Shown here: piece by piece, positions 1-8,225 of the stretch
Position numbering within the stretch: position 1 is the stretch's first letter
How the letters are laid out: every line of letters starts with the position of its first letter
DNA from: SB15 sp964639245
Lineage (GTDB): Bacteria > Chloroflexota > Anaerolineae > Aggregatilineales > J027
Length of the DNA stretch: 64,000 nucleotides
Assembly (NCBI GenBank): GCA_964639245.1
Contig: CAZXCU010000004.1
Span: 1-64,000 of the forward strand
Direction: 5' to 3'
Notes under the pieces: generated by a model
Told to the model about the DNA's origin: nothing
The model's database searches: none
The model's input: the letters and a program-made list of their open reading frames with translations, nothing else
Position numbers and translations under genes: made by a program

Positions 1-627
1 CCCTGTGCCAATTGCGCCGATTTGTACCCAGTCTGCCCCTGCGAGAAAAAACATGGTTAAGGTCGTGGCTAAAATACTGGCGGCGGTACTCAAATCCGGT
101 TGTGAGATAATCAACACACAGGTTGCGCCAATCAACACCGTAAATGGCAACAGTCCATAGGTAATTTGTTTGAGGCGTTTTTGCCGACTTGCCAGCCATG
201 CCGCCATGTACAAAACAACTGCTAATTTTGCAAATTCGCCGGGCTGCACCGACCCGCTAAACAACGAACGTTGGGCTGCTAAACGTTCCTGCCCGAAGCC
301 CAACACAAATAACAAACTGGCGATGGTGCCAAGCATGATGAGCAGGCTGTAGCGCTTCCAGATGCGGTAATCAATCATCGTGAGGAGTGCCATCAACACC
401 AGCCCAATCACCACATTCCGCACATGACGGTTAAAAAAAAAGGTAGTGCTGGCATCATCGGTTGCCAGATAAGAGGCGCTGATGCTGGCGGAATAGACCA
501 TCAACAGCCCCACCCCACACAAGACCATCGCCGCAAGCAGAAAATACATATCGAAATCCGGCGCGAACAAACGACGGCGAATCGCGGTAGCCCGTGTTTC
601 ATCTAACTTTAGATAATGTTCCCGCAT
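1..627 (-). CDS. ftsW: FtsW, SEDS-family peptidoglycan polymerase (3' part outside window)
   Basis: FtsW polymerises lipid II into septal peptidoglycan in the inner membrane together with its class B PBP partner. The reading frame is open from the ATG at 627 through base 1, giving the first 209 codons of a family usually near 370-400 residues, so the gene runs off the left edge. Several hydrophobic segments follow a short cytosolic start. The MVYSAS stretch near residues 43-48, QPGEFAKL at 127-134 and QPDLSTA near 175-181 are SEDS-family signatures. The ATG has an AGGAG ribosome site a few bases upstream. It is 8 bases downstream of murD in the same direction, as in typical dcw clusters. RodA is the main alternative; the MurD/FtsI neighbourhood favours FtsW. 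Confidence 0.9.
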   Translation of the reverse strand, partial: MREHYLKLDETRATAIRRRLFAPDFDMYFLLAAMVLCGVGLLMVYSASISASYLATDDASTTFFFNRHVRNVVIGLVLMALLTMIDYRIWKRYSLLIMLGTIASLLFVLGFGQERLAAQRSLFSGSVQPGEFAKLAVVLYMAAWLASRQKRLKQITYGLLPFTVLIGATCVLIISQPDLSTAASILATTLTMFFLAGADWVQIGAIGTG

Positions 628-635
628 AAAAACTC

Positions 636-2045
636 CTATTTTTCGGAGCGTTGACCCTTCAATTCGGCGACCAAAGCGCGGAAATGTTCTCCGCGTTCAG
701 CGAAATCCTTATACGCATCATAGGAGGTACAACCGGGACTGAGCAGCACCACCTCCCCGCGTAACGCCAACTGTGCGGAGAGTTTAACCGCTTCATCCAG
801 CGTTTTCACCACATCGACACTTTTGAGTTTGCCGCCCAACTGCCCGCGCCGCGTGTAATTCATGACCTCGGCGATGGCGGCCCCATGTTCCCCGAAGCAA
901 ATTACAGCTTTACAGCGCTCCACCGCCAAGCCTGCAAGTTCTTGCCACGGCAGGTTTTTATCCCGCCCCCCCAGCAGTAGAATCAAGGGTTCATCAAAAC
1001 TTCGCAGCGCTGCGACCACCCGTTCCGGCGCGGTAGCGATGCTGTCGTTAATCCACTGTACTCCGTTAATTTTTTCCACGATTTCCAATCGGTGTTCCAC
1101 GCCCCGGAACGACAAAATCGCTTTTCGCATGGCTTCCACGCTGACCCCCGCCGCGCCTGCAATCGCGCACGCCGCTAAGACATTGGCGACATTGTGTTCG
1201 CCTCGCAGCAAAATTTCATCCCGTTCGCAAACCACCCGCGCTGCCCCGGTGGGGCTGCTTTCACCGACCACTGCCAAACGCCGCCCGAGCAAAAACGCAC
1301 CACTAGAAATCATCCGATTCAACGAGAAAAAGCCCACTTCCGCAGGGGCAGTATCTGCGAAAGAATTGGACACATAATCATCAGCATTTAAAATGACAAT
1401 ATCGTCGCCTGCCTGATGGGTGAAAATATTGGCTTTGGCGGTGGCGTAATTTTGCATGGTTTTATGACGGTCAAGATGGTTCGGGGTGACGTTCAACACC
1501 GCCGCAACATCCGGGCTGACATCAGCAATTTCCAGTTGAAAACTACTGAGTTCCATCACCACCGTATCGGTATCCGTGATTTCATCCAGATTTTCCAGCA
1601 ACACATTGCCGATATTGCCACCCACCCATGTTTTACGCTCGTCTGCTTCGCACATTTTACCAACGAGAGTCGTGGTGGTGGTTTTGCCCGCACTGCCTGT
1701 AATACCAATTACCATGGCGGGGCAGCGTTCCATGAATAACACTGCATCATTGGTCACACGCAGTCCACGTTCAAAAGCCGATTGTACAATCGGCAAATCG
1801 AGTGGCACACCGCCCGAAATGCACAACACATCTGCATCGTGGAGCAGTTCAGGCGGATGCCCGCCCAACGCGTAATGAATATCTAAACCGAGCAGGTCTA
1901 ATAAATCATCTGCCAGCGCACCGGCATCGCGGTTGTCCGACAGGGTGACTCGCGCTCCTTGTGTGGGCAGCCAGTGTGCCAATGCCTTTCCCTGACGTGC
2001 CATCCCCAATACGACGACGTGTTTTCCCTGTAAATCTGACAACAT
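636..2045 (-). CDS. murD: UDP-N-acetylmuramoyl-L-alanine:D-glutamate ligase MurD
   Basis: MurD adds D-glutamate to UDP-MurNAc-L-Ala in the cytoplasm, an ATP-dependent step of peptidoglycan precursor synthesis. The 469-residue protein is of normal family length. It shows the N-terminal Rossmann-like region (VVVLGMARQGK near 10-20), the ATP-binding GITGSAGKTTTT at 114-125, the Mur-ligase NVTPNHLDRH motif in the central domain and the HNVANVLAAC segment. The C-terminal domain ends with LSPGCTSYDAYKDFAERG, typical of MurD. It sits between a small membrane protein (9 bases upstream) and ftsW (8 bases downstream), so it is almost certainly co-transcribed with the cluster. Identification is secure. 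Confidence 0.96.
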   Translation of the reverse strand: MLSDLQGKHVVVLGMARQGKALAHWLPTQGARVTLSDNRDAGALADDLLDLLGLDIHYALGGHPPELLHDADVLCISGGVPLDLPIVQSAFERGLRVTNDAVLFMERCPAMVIGITGSAGKTTTTTLVGKMCEADERKTWVGGNIGNVLLENLDEITDTDTVVMELSSFQLEIADVSPDVAAVLNVTPNHLDRHKTMQNYATAKANIFTHQAGDDIVILNADDYVSNSFADTAPAEVGFFSLNRMISSGAFLLGRRLAVVGESSPTGAARVVCERDEILLRGEHNVANVLAACAIAGAAGVSVEAMRKAILSFRGVEHRLEIVEKINGVQWINDSIATAPERVVAALRSFDEPLILLLGGRDKNLPWQELAGLAVERCKAVICFGEHGAAIAEVMNYTRRGQLGGKLKSVDVVKTLDEAVKLSAQLALRGEVVLLSPGCTSYDAYKDFAERGEHFRALVAELKGQRSEK

Positions 2046-2054
2046 AACTGACCT

Positions 2055-2564
2055 TCATTCTGAAAATTCAATACTTAACAGTGTACTTGAGTGTGGCAAA
2101 ACAAACACACGGTAGCGCAGCCCGGTATTAATCGACTTGAGGGCGGTTTCATCTAGCACAAATTGATAGTCCTCCACCATCAAATAGCTGCCCCAAACCC
2201 GCACCGCCCCTATGACAGGGGTTACTTTGCCAATGAGCAAGTCAATCCCCAACAGCCATGTTTTGTAATTTGCACCCAGATAAATTGACCACAACAGCAA
2301 CCCGATGAGATAGCCACTCATCATCCGCCCATCCCAGAGCGCATTTTCCAGCGACTCCTTGGTGGCAAAGGCAATTAAGCTCCATGTCAGCAAAATTGGC
2401 ACAAACAGCAGGGCAAATCCGCCCCAAAAGAGCGCCCAAAATCGTCCCCACAGGCGGCGACGCTGCCGTGCGGTGAGTTTGCCCTGTCGGTTGGTTTGCA
2501 AATCGTCCGCGTTAAAGCGGAATGCAGGCCCCAGAACCATGACTCCCATTTGTGCGTCGGACAT
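2055..2564 (-). CDS. Small two-helix membrane protein of the dcw cluster, unknown function
   Basis: I do not recognise a family. The reading frame is open from 2648, but the ATG at 2564 overlaps the mraY stop codon (TGATG), which indicates translational coupling and gives 169 residues. Two hydrophobic stretches are visible, near residues 35-58 and 79-103, separated by a short charged loop. A basic region (RQRRRLWGR) precedes the first. The C-terminal ~60 residues look soluble and beta-rich (VWGSYLMVEDYQFVLDE, RYRVFVLPHSSTLL). Position between mraY and murD suggests it is translated with cell-wall enzymes, but a role there is only inference. The sequence around the two helices is not low complexity, so it is likely a real gene. 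Confidence 0.75.
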   Translation of the reverse strand: MSDAQMGVMVLGPAFRFNADDLQTNRQGKLTARQRRRLWGRFWALFWGGFALLFVPILLTWSLIAFATKESLENALWDGRMMSGYLIGLLLWSIYLGANYKTWLLGIDLLIGKVTPVIGAVRVWGSYLMVEDYQFVLDETALKSINTGLRYRVFVLPHSSTLLSIEFSE

Positions 2565-3580
2565 CACAGCAGCACCAGCGCAATCCCGACCATCGCCGAT
2601 AAAATTGCCATCAGCCAGAAGCGCTGCACCACCTGCGTTTCGCTCCAATCACCTTCTTCAAAATGGTGGTGTAGGGGGGCTTTGCGGAAAATGCGCTGAC
2701 CATCGGTTAAACGGAAGTACCCAACCTGCAAAATTACACTGATAATTTCCGCTACAGGAATGATGGCAATGAAGGGTAGCAGAATCCATTGTCCGGTCAT
2801 GAGCGAGACTGTTCCCAGCGCCGCACCCAAGGACAGGGATCCAACATCCCCCATAAACATCTGGGCGGGTTTGGCGTTGTACCACAAAAAGCCGAAACAA
2901 CTGCCGACCATGATGAAACAAAATTGCACAAGGAAGGATTGCCCCTGCAAAGCGGCGATGATGCCATACGAAGCAAACGCCGTCGCCGTGATAATTCCGG
3001 CAAGACCATCCAACCCATCGGTTAAATTAACCGCGTTAGAGGTTCCCACGATGATAAAAACGGCAATCGGTATCCACAACCATGAGGGTATATCAATCGT
3101 CGTGGGAATGAGGGGCATCACCACTGCATCAGAAAATTGAATTTCCCCCGCGCTCATAATGACGGCGACAAAAGCCGCTAAAATCAACTGCCCCATGAAT
3201 TTGGTTCGCGCAGAAATGCCTTGCCCGATGGGCGCTTTGCCTACAATACCTTCGTAATCATCGTAAAAACCGAGAATCCCGAAGGCCACCAGCACAAACA
3301 GGGGAATGAGGATACTTTGTCCGGTCAGCCCTTCGCGGATAAGCCCCGCCAGATTCAACCCCAAGGTGAGCAAAATCGCGGGGATGATGATGATTAACCC
3401 GCCACTGGTAGGTGTCCCTGCTTTGGCTTGATGTTCGGCAATCAATTCGCGGCGAATTTTTTTGCCCCACTTCCGTAGGTGCAAAATTTCAATAAACGGG
3501 CCGCCCCACATGACGACCAAGATAAATGTGAACCCCCCTAAGGAGAGGGCGAAAGGTAAATCGCGTAATTCAACAGCCAT
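2564..3580 (-). CDS. mraY: Phospho-N-acetylmuramoyl-pentapeptide-transferase MraY
   Basis: MraY transfers phospho-MurNAc-pentapeptide from UDP to undecaprenyl phosphate, forming lipid I at the inner membrane. The 338-residue polytopic protein carries the expected catalytic motifs: FYDDYEGI near residue 103 (Asp-Asp pair), NLTDGLDGLAG near 185-195, FMGDVGSL near 240-250 and PLHHHFE near 300-306, the HHH motif of this family. About ten hydrophobic segments are present. It starts 3 bases after the ftsI stop and its own stop overlaps the next start, so these genes form one operon. MurE and MurF, often found between ftsI and mraY, are missing here and must be encoded elsewhere. Confidence 0.95.
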   Translation of the reverse strand: MAVELRDLPFALSLGGFTFILVVMWGGPFIEILHLRKWGKKIRRELIAEHQAKAGTPTSGGLIIIIPAILLTLGLNLAGLIREGLTGQSILIPLFVLVAFGILGFYDDYEGIVGKAPIGQGISARTKFMGQLILAAFVAVIMSAGEIQFSDAVVMPLIPTTIDIPSWLWIPIAVFIIVGTSNAVNLTDGLDGLAGIITATAFASYGIIAALQGQSFLVQFCFIMVGSCFGFLWYNAKPAQMFMGDVGSLSLGAALGTVSLMTGQWILLPFIAIIPVAEIISVILQVGYFRLTDGQRIFRKAPLHHHFEEGDWSETQVVQRFWLMAILSAMVGIALVLL

Positions 3581-3583
3581 GAA

Positions 3584-5338
3584 TTATCTCACATAATCCC
3601 GTGAAAACGGGTCGCCGCCCACCTGATTCAACTGCAACCGAATTTCATCGGGAGGAATTTCCATCAAAACAACCAAGCGCTCCATCAATAAATTGAAAGT
3701 CGGCGCGGCGGTCAAACTTCCCCAATATTGGTCAGGGCGGTCTAATACCACAATGGCGGAAATAATCGGGTCATCAGCAGGTAAAAATCCAACAAAGGAT
3801 GCCCATGAATCGGTGATGGAATAGCCAGCAGGCGTGGGTTGTTGGGCGGTTCCCGTTTTCCCCGCAATGGTGTAACCATCAATCGCAGCGCGTTCGTCAA
3901 ATTCACCCGCTTGCACCGTTTTGATCATGATGTCGGTGATGGCATTGGCAACTTCGGTAGAAATCGGACGGCCTATCGGATTGGGCTGGGTTTCAAAACG
4001 GTACTGCCCATCATAACGCACTTTGACGATATGCGGCTGCATCATCAGCCCATCGTTGGCGATGGCATTGACCGCGTTGAGCATTTGCAGGGCAGTCACA
4101 GAAATCCCCTGTCCGTAGCTCACATTTAGGAAATCTGCTTCACTCCACCGTGGCCCACTGGGTAAATTGACGATTCCACCTTCTTCGCCCTCTAAATCGA
4201 CCCCGGTGGGCTTGCCAAACCCAAAATCTTGCAGCAATGGATAGACTTTGGATGGGCCTATCAGCGAATACCATGTGGCGGTACAGGTATTGAGCGATTT
4301 AACAATGCAATCGGTAAATGCCACATTGCCTTTGGCTACCCGGTCAGAGTCGCAGATGCTAACCCCTGCCGCTTCAAAACACCCGGTATTGTTATATGTC
4401 CAATTTAAATCCAAACCGGGTTCATCCACTTGCAGGGCAATCGACGCGGTGACGACTTTCATAATGCTTCCCGGTTCAAAGGTATATCCAATCGCCGGAT
4501 TGTAGATAAACCCTTCTTGTCCTGAAAGCTGTGGCACTTCATCGGTGCTGAAGGGAGGCCACGACTGCATCCCCAAAATTTCGCCTGTGCGCGGATTCAT
4601 CACGATAATTGTGCCGCTTTCAGCACTGTAAGTTTGAATCGCATCTGCTAGCACTTCATTGACCACAAATTGAATATCACGGTCAATCGTCAGCACCAGA
4701 TTTTGTCCATCGCTGGCTTCGGGACGTTCGGACAGTTCATAAATGGTGCCGGAAGATTCAATTTCACGGGCAGTTCCCGCCAACATGCGGTCATATTGGC
4801 CTTCAATCCCAAAAAAACCTTCCTCGCTGTAATTCACAAATCCGACGACCTGCGACGTTAAATAATCCTGAGGATAAGAGCGCAGGGGAATCGGCTCAAT
4901 CGAAACCCCGTTAATATCTAAATCTTCGACAGCGCGGGCGGTGGCATCATCAATCGGCCTCTCGCTCAACAGCACAAATGGCGCATAGACTCCAGTGCTG
5001 TCCGGCAAAAGCTGGCGGTAAATTTCGGCCTCGTTCAAACCCAAGACTGCCGCAAGTTGAGTGGCGGCTTCCCGTCGGTCAATCACCAGCGATGGGCTAA
5101 CCCCCACGCGATATTCAAACGAATTAACCGCTAGCACGACCATATCACGGTCATAAATTTGTCCCCGATGCGGGTTAATCCGTTCTGTATAGACTCCACG
5201 CTGGCTGGCACTTTCTTCAAACTGCTCAATCGAGGGATTCAAGCGAAATTGGAAGGAGAGCAATTGCCCCAGCAACAGCGCCGACAGCACCGCCAACCAG
5301 ACCAGCACAATCGGTGTGCGCCTATTGATAATCTCCAT
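3584..5338 (-). CDS. ftsI: Peptidoglycan D,D-transpeptidase FtsI (class B PBP)
   Basis: Class B penicillin-binding protein that cross-links septal peptidoglycan outside the membrane, paired with FtsW. The frame is open from 5425, but the ATG at 5338 starts directly before a short basic stretch and one membrane helix (residues ~8-28), overlapping the upstream gene's 3' end by only a few bases of context; this gives 584 residues. The PBP dimerisation region includes RGVYTERINPHRGQIYDRD near 47-65. The transpeptidase motifs are SIMK at 291-294 (nucleophile Ser), SLN at 348-350 and KTG at 494-496, all intact. No PASTA domains follow. Clustering with mraY, murD and ftsW supports FtsI over an elongation-type PBP2. 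Confidence 0.92.
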   Translation of the reverse strand: MEIINRRTPIVLVWLAVLSALLLGQLLSFQFRLNPSIEQFEESASQRGVYTERINPHRGQIYDRDMVVLAVNSFEYRVGVSPSLVIDRREAATQLAAVLGLNEAEIYRQLLPDSTGVYAPFVLLSERPIDDATARAVEDLDINGVSIEPIPLRSYPQDYLTSQVVGFVNYSEEGFFGIEGQYDRMLAGTAREIESSGTIYELSERPEASDGQNLVLTIDRDIQFVVNEVLADAIQTYSAESGTIIVMNPRTGEILGMQSWPPFSTDEVPQLSGQEGFIYNPAIGYTFEPGSIMKVVTASIALQVDEPGLDLNWTYNNTGCFEAAGVSICDSDRVAKGNVAFTDCIVKSLNTCTATWYSLIGPSKVYPLLQDFGFGKPTGVDLEGEEGGIVNLPSGPRWSEADFLNVSYGQGISVTALQMLNAVNAIANDGLMMQPHIVKVRYDGQYRFETQPNPIGRPISTEVANAITDIMIKTVQAGEFDERAAIDGYTIAGKTGTAQQPTPAGYSITDSWASFVGFLPADDPIISAIVVLDRPDQYWGSLTAAPTFNLLMERLVVLMEIPPDEIRLQLNQVGGDPFSRDYVR

Positions 5339-5345
5339 TGATTGT

Positions 5346-5849
5346 TTACTCCGTTCCCCAATTTTCAAACAAATTTTGTAAGGAATCGAGTTGTCGTCGC
5401 AGCCACCCCGCGAAATTATCATCATACACCAACGGCGTGGGCGAGAGTTGAACAGGGGTCAGGGTTGGCCCCGGCTTATCAAATTCATAGCCTTCCACCA
5501 CCAGATATTGAATCGACTCTGGCCCGGCGGTGACAAAGCCCAAACTTTCTGCCCGTTGAATCAAATTCGGAATGCTGTAGAGTTCCGCATTTTCCGCTTT
5601 AATGGCTTCATTTTCGCGCTGCAAACGGTCACGGTCTTCGCGCAGTTGTTGAATCTGGCGCACGGTACTCACATTCGTGGTGGACTGTACCAGATATAAC
5701 GCACCAATAATCAGTGCCACCACCACAAACAACACCAACACAGCGACAAACTGTTGGCGTTCCCGCTGGTTGCCTTTATAAAGTGGCGTGCGAAGCTGCC
5801 GTCGGCGATTCGAATCATCGAGCATAACTTCATTATAACCTCTGTGCAT
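5346..5849 (-). CDS. FtsL/FtsB (DivIC)-like division protein
   Basis: A small bitopic protein of the septum-formation type. It has a basic N-terminal tail, one membrane helix near residues 32-52, then a coiled-coil segment (VRQIQQLREDRDRLQRENE onward, about residues 60-95), the architecture of FtsL/FtsB/DivIC. The C-terminal ~70 residues are proline-rich and less structured, making the protein longer (167 residues) than many family members. Two starts are possible, 5849 and an internal ATG at 5825 (MLDDSN); neither has a decisive ribosome site. It is the first gene of the minus-strand dcw operon and ends 8 bases before ftsI, a common position for ftsL. Which of the three related names applies cannot be settled from sequence. 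Confidence 0.75.
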   Translation of the reverse strand: MHRGYNEVMLDDSNRRRQLRTPLYKGNQRERQQFVAVLVLFVVVALIIGALYLVQSTTNVSTVRQIQQLREDRDRLQRENEAIKAENAELYSIPNLIQRAESLGFVTAGPESIQYLVVEGYEFDKPGPTLTPVQLSPTPLVYDDNFAGWLRRQLDSLQNLFENWGTE

Positions 5850-5928
5850 CCGTTCCTAAAATATCGGAGTGTAGCATACAATAGACAAGGGCGTTGTCTC
5901 CAAGCCAGCAATCGGAAAGGAAAAAGGC

Positions 5929-6933
5929 GTGTCGTATCTGCGTTTGCTCAGAAATCCCTCGATTTATCATGGACACCGCAAAAAACCAGATTTTTTTGAG
6001 GGCTGGTATTTTAAGCTGATTGATGCCAGTGGCGACAGGCGTTACGCGGTGATTCCCGGTATTTTTAAGCACAAAAACGCCAGCGAATCCCATGCGTTTA
6101 TTCAGGTGTTGGATGGCATCACCGGAAAATCGACCTATCATCGCTATGCGGTAGACGAATTCTGGGCATCGGACAGTGAGTTTGATGTCAAGGTGGGCAA
6201 GAGTCGGTTTAGCGCCCGTGAAATTTCGTTGGACATTGAAAGCCCTGACCTCACCTTACAGGGAAAAGTGGGGTTTGAAAATTTGCACGGCTGGCCGGCC
6301 TCACTCTATGCGCCGGGAATTATGGGGCCGTTTTCCTATCTCCCTTTCATGGAATGCAACCATGGCTTGGTGAGTCTTGACCACAACCTCAGCGGCGAAT
6401 GGGTTGTGAATGGGCTGCCACTTCAATTCGACGGTGGACGGGGATATATCGAAAAAGATTGGGGAGCATCGTTCCCAAGTGGCTATATCTGGCTGCAAAC
6501 CAATCATTTTGAACAGCGTGGCACCAGTCTCATGGTATCCATTGCCATGATTCCCAATTTTGGTTTGACCTTTCGCGGGTTTTTATCGGTTTTCTGGCAT
6601 GATGGTCGGCTCTACCGTTTTGCGACCTATACCGGAGCCAAAGTCAAAAATTTGCATCTGACCGATACGAATGTGCAGTGGCAACTGGTCGGGCGTACCC
6701 ATGGCGCGAAATATCAATTAGAAATCAATGCCCAACGAGCCAATGGCGGATTGCTCAAAGCCCCCTATCGTGTGGGGATGCTGGAACGGGTGGTTGAAAG
6801 TTTGACGGCCTCTGTTGAGGTGCGTCTGATTAACCTCACGCGGGACAAGGTTGTTTTTCAAGGCAAAGGACGCTATGCCGGTCTGGAAGTCGCCGGTCAT
6901 TTAGACCCGCTGCTGGATGCCAATTTCACCTAA
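5929..6933 (+). CDS. Tocopherol-cyclase-like protein
   Basis: The 334-residue protein resembles the tocopherol cyclase / hydroxyneurosporene-synthase-like superfamily, soluble two-lobed beta-barrels that act on hydrophobic ring or isoprenoid substrates. Supporting features are the N-terminal FEGWYFKL motif near residues 22-29, the H-A-F-I-Q-V segment near 54-60, the GPFSYLPFMECNHGLVSLDH stretch near 129-148 and GYIEKDWGASFPSGYIWLQ near 170-190, a hallmark of the group. The start is GTG at 5929 with GGAAAGG eight bases upstream. It is transcribed divergently from the division cluster and converges on the histidine kinase, their stop codons overlapping. In non-photosynthetic bacteria the substrate of these proteins is unknown; I do not assign tocopherol synthesis. 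Confidence 0.8.
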   Translation: MSYLRLLRNPSIYHGHRKKPDFFEGWYFKLIDASGDRRYAVIPGIFKHKNASESHAFIQVLDGITGKSTYHRYAVDEFWASDSEFDVKVGKSRFSAREISLDIESPDLTLQGKVGFENLHGWPASLYAPGIMGPFSYLPFMECNHGLVSLDHNLSGEWVVNGLPLQFDGGRGYIEKDWGASFPSGYIWLQTNHFEQRGTSLMVSIAMIPNFGLTFRGFLSVFWHDGRLYRFATYTGAKVKNLHLTDTNVQWQLVGRTHGAKYQLEINAQRANGGLLKAPYRVGMLERVVESLTASVEVRLINLTRDKVVFQGKGRYAGLEVAGHLDPLLDANFT

Positions 6934-8090
6934 TCGGCGGGGGGTAAATGCGGTTTGGGTATGCGTACTGTAAAAGTTGACCCGATATTCTCACGGCTGT
7001 GACAGGTAATGGTGCCGCCGTGAAGTTCGGTATAGCCCTTCGCAATGGACAACCCCAAGCCAGTGCCGGGGATTTTGCCCACATTTCCAGCGCGGCTAAA
7101 GGGTTCAAACAGATGCTCTAATTCTGCTGGTGGAATCCCGATACCGTGATCGCGGACATTGAAAATCAAAAAATTTTCATCCTCCATAACTTCTAGTTGA
7201 ATCGTGCCACCTTCGGGGGAATATTTCGCTGCGTTCGAGAGCAAATTGGTCAAAATATGGTGGAGCAAATTACGGTCAAAAATTTGGGTGGGGCGTTCCA
7301 CCTCATAATAAAACTCCACCTGATAACTGGTGTCCATGACCATTCGCAGGGTGTCCACCAATTTTTCGCAAAACGCCTGCAAATCATCAAAGTTGGGTTC
7401 AAAGGGCATTTGCCCGGTGTCTACCTTGCCCATCGCCATCATCTGGTCAATCATATGGTTGATGCGGTCAATGCTTTCCCGCAGGTTGGCAAAATGTTTT
7501 TCGCGCTTTTCCGGGGATAACTGCTCATATTTGTGTTGTAGCAGGTCAGCTTCGAGACGAATAACATTCAGAGGGTTGCGAAAATCGTGTGTCACCATCG
7601 TCACAAAGGCACTTTTGACACGGCGCAGTTCCCGTTCTTTATCCAATTCTCCACGCAGTCGTTCATTTTTGAGAATCGCTTCGTCAAGAGATTTTCGCTG
7701 GCTGATGTCTGTCACTAATGCCATCACCAGCATTCCATCCTCCGTTTGGATATGACTCAAGCCAATCTCCACCGGAAACAAGGTGCCGTCTTTGTGGCGG
7801 GCATGAAGATTCATGCCATGTCCCATGGATCGTATGTAGGGGTGTTCCAGATATTTTTTGAAGTGACGGCGGTGCATCTGACGCATGGTTTCGGGCAGCA
7901 GATTTTCGAGGGTGGACTCAATGAGTTCGTCTGCATCATACCCAAAAACATCAGCGACACGTTCATTGGCGAGGATAATTTTTCCGGTGTGGTCGGTAAT
8001 CAAAATGGCTTGTGAGGCAGCATCCAACAGCGAAAGCAGCAAATGTTCACTTTGTAAGGCACTGTAAAGCGACTCTAGATTCCCCTTCAT
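6930..8090 (-). CDS. Soluble PAS-domain sensor histidine kinase
   Basis: A two-component sensor kinase without membrane segments. From the ATG at 8090, which has AGGGGA six bases upstream, it is 386 residues; the frame could be extended to 8141. A PAS domain spans about residues 20-133 (ILITDHTGKIILANE, FGYDADELIE, VTDIS). The HisKA phospho-acceptor box is VTHDFRNPLNVIR with His168. The ATPase domain shows the N box (LTNLLSNAAKYSPEGG), G1 (VRDHGIGIP) and G2 (GTGLGLSIAKG). No response regulator is adjacent, so the partner is unknown; the orphan receiver at 38983 is a formal possibility only. The soluble PAS layout implies an internal signal. Confidence 0.9.
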   Translation of the reverse strand: MKGNLESLYSALQSEHLLLSLLDAASQAILITDHTGKIILANERVADVFGYDADELIESTLENLLPETMRQMHRRHFKKYLEHPYIRSMGHGMNLHARHKDGTLFPVEIGLSHIQTEDGMLVMALVTDISQRKSLDEAILKNERLRGELDKERELRRVKSAFVTMVTHDFRNPLNVIRLEADLLQHKYEQLSPEKREKHFANLRESIDRINHMIDQMMAMGKVDTGQMPFEPNFDDLQAFCEKLVDTLRMVMDTSYQVEFYYEVERPTQIFDRNLLHHILTNLLSNAAKYSPEGGTIQLEVMEDENFLIFNVRDHGIGIPPAELEHLFEPFSRAGNVGKIPGTGLGLSIAKGYTELHGGTITCHSRENIGSTFTVRIPKPHLPPAD

Positions 8091-8225
8091 AGCTTCCCCT
8101 TTATCCCGACGGTGAATATACCACACAATCTGATCTAGCAACGACGGAGAGATAATTATTCAGTATATAAGAATTCTTGGTAAAATGGACAAAACTACCA
8201 AAAAATTCAGTAAAACTAACGGTCT

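Noticed and set aside
862..1377. 171-codon open frame on the + strand inside murD
   Set aside because: It is antisense to a fully convincing MurD and its product is Ser/Ala/Arg-biased with no domain pattern.
5929..6933. Vitamin E (tocopherol) synthesis
   Set aside because: Only the cyclase-like fold is visible; none of the other pathway genes occur nearby and the family is broader than tocopherol cyclase.
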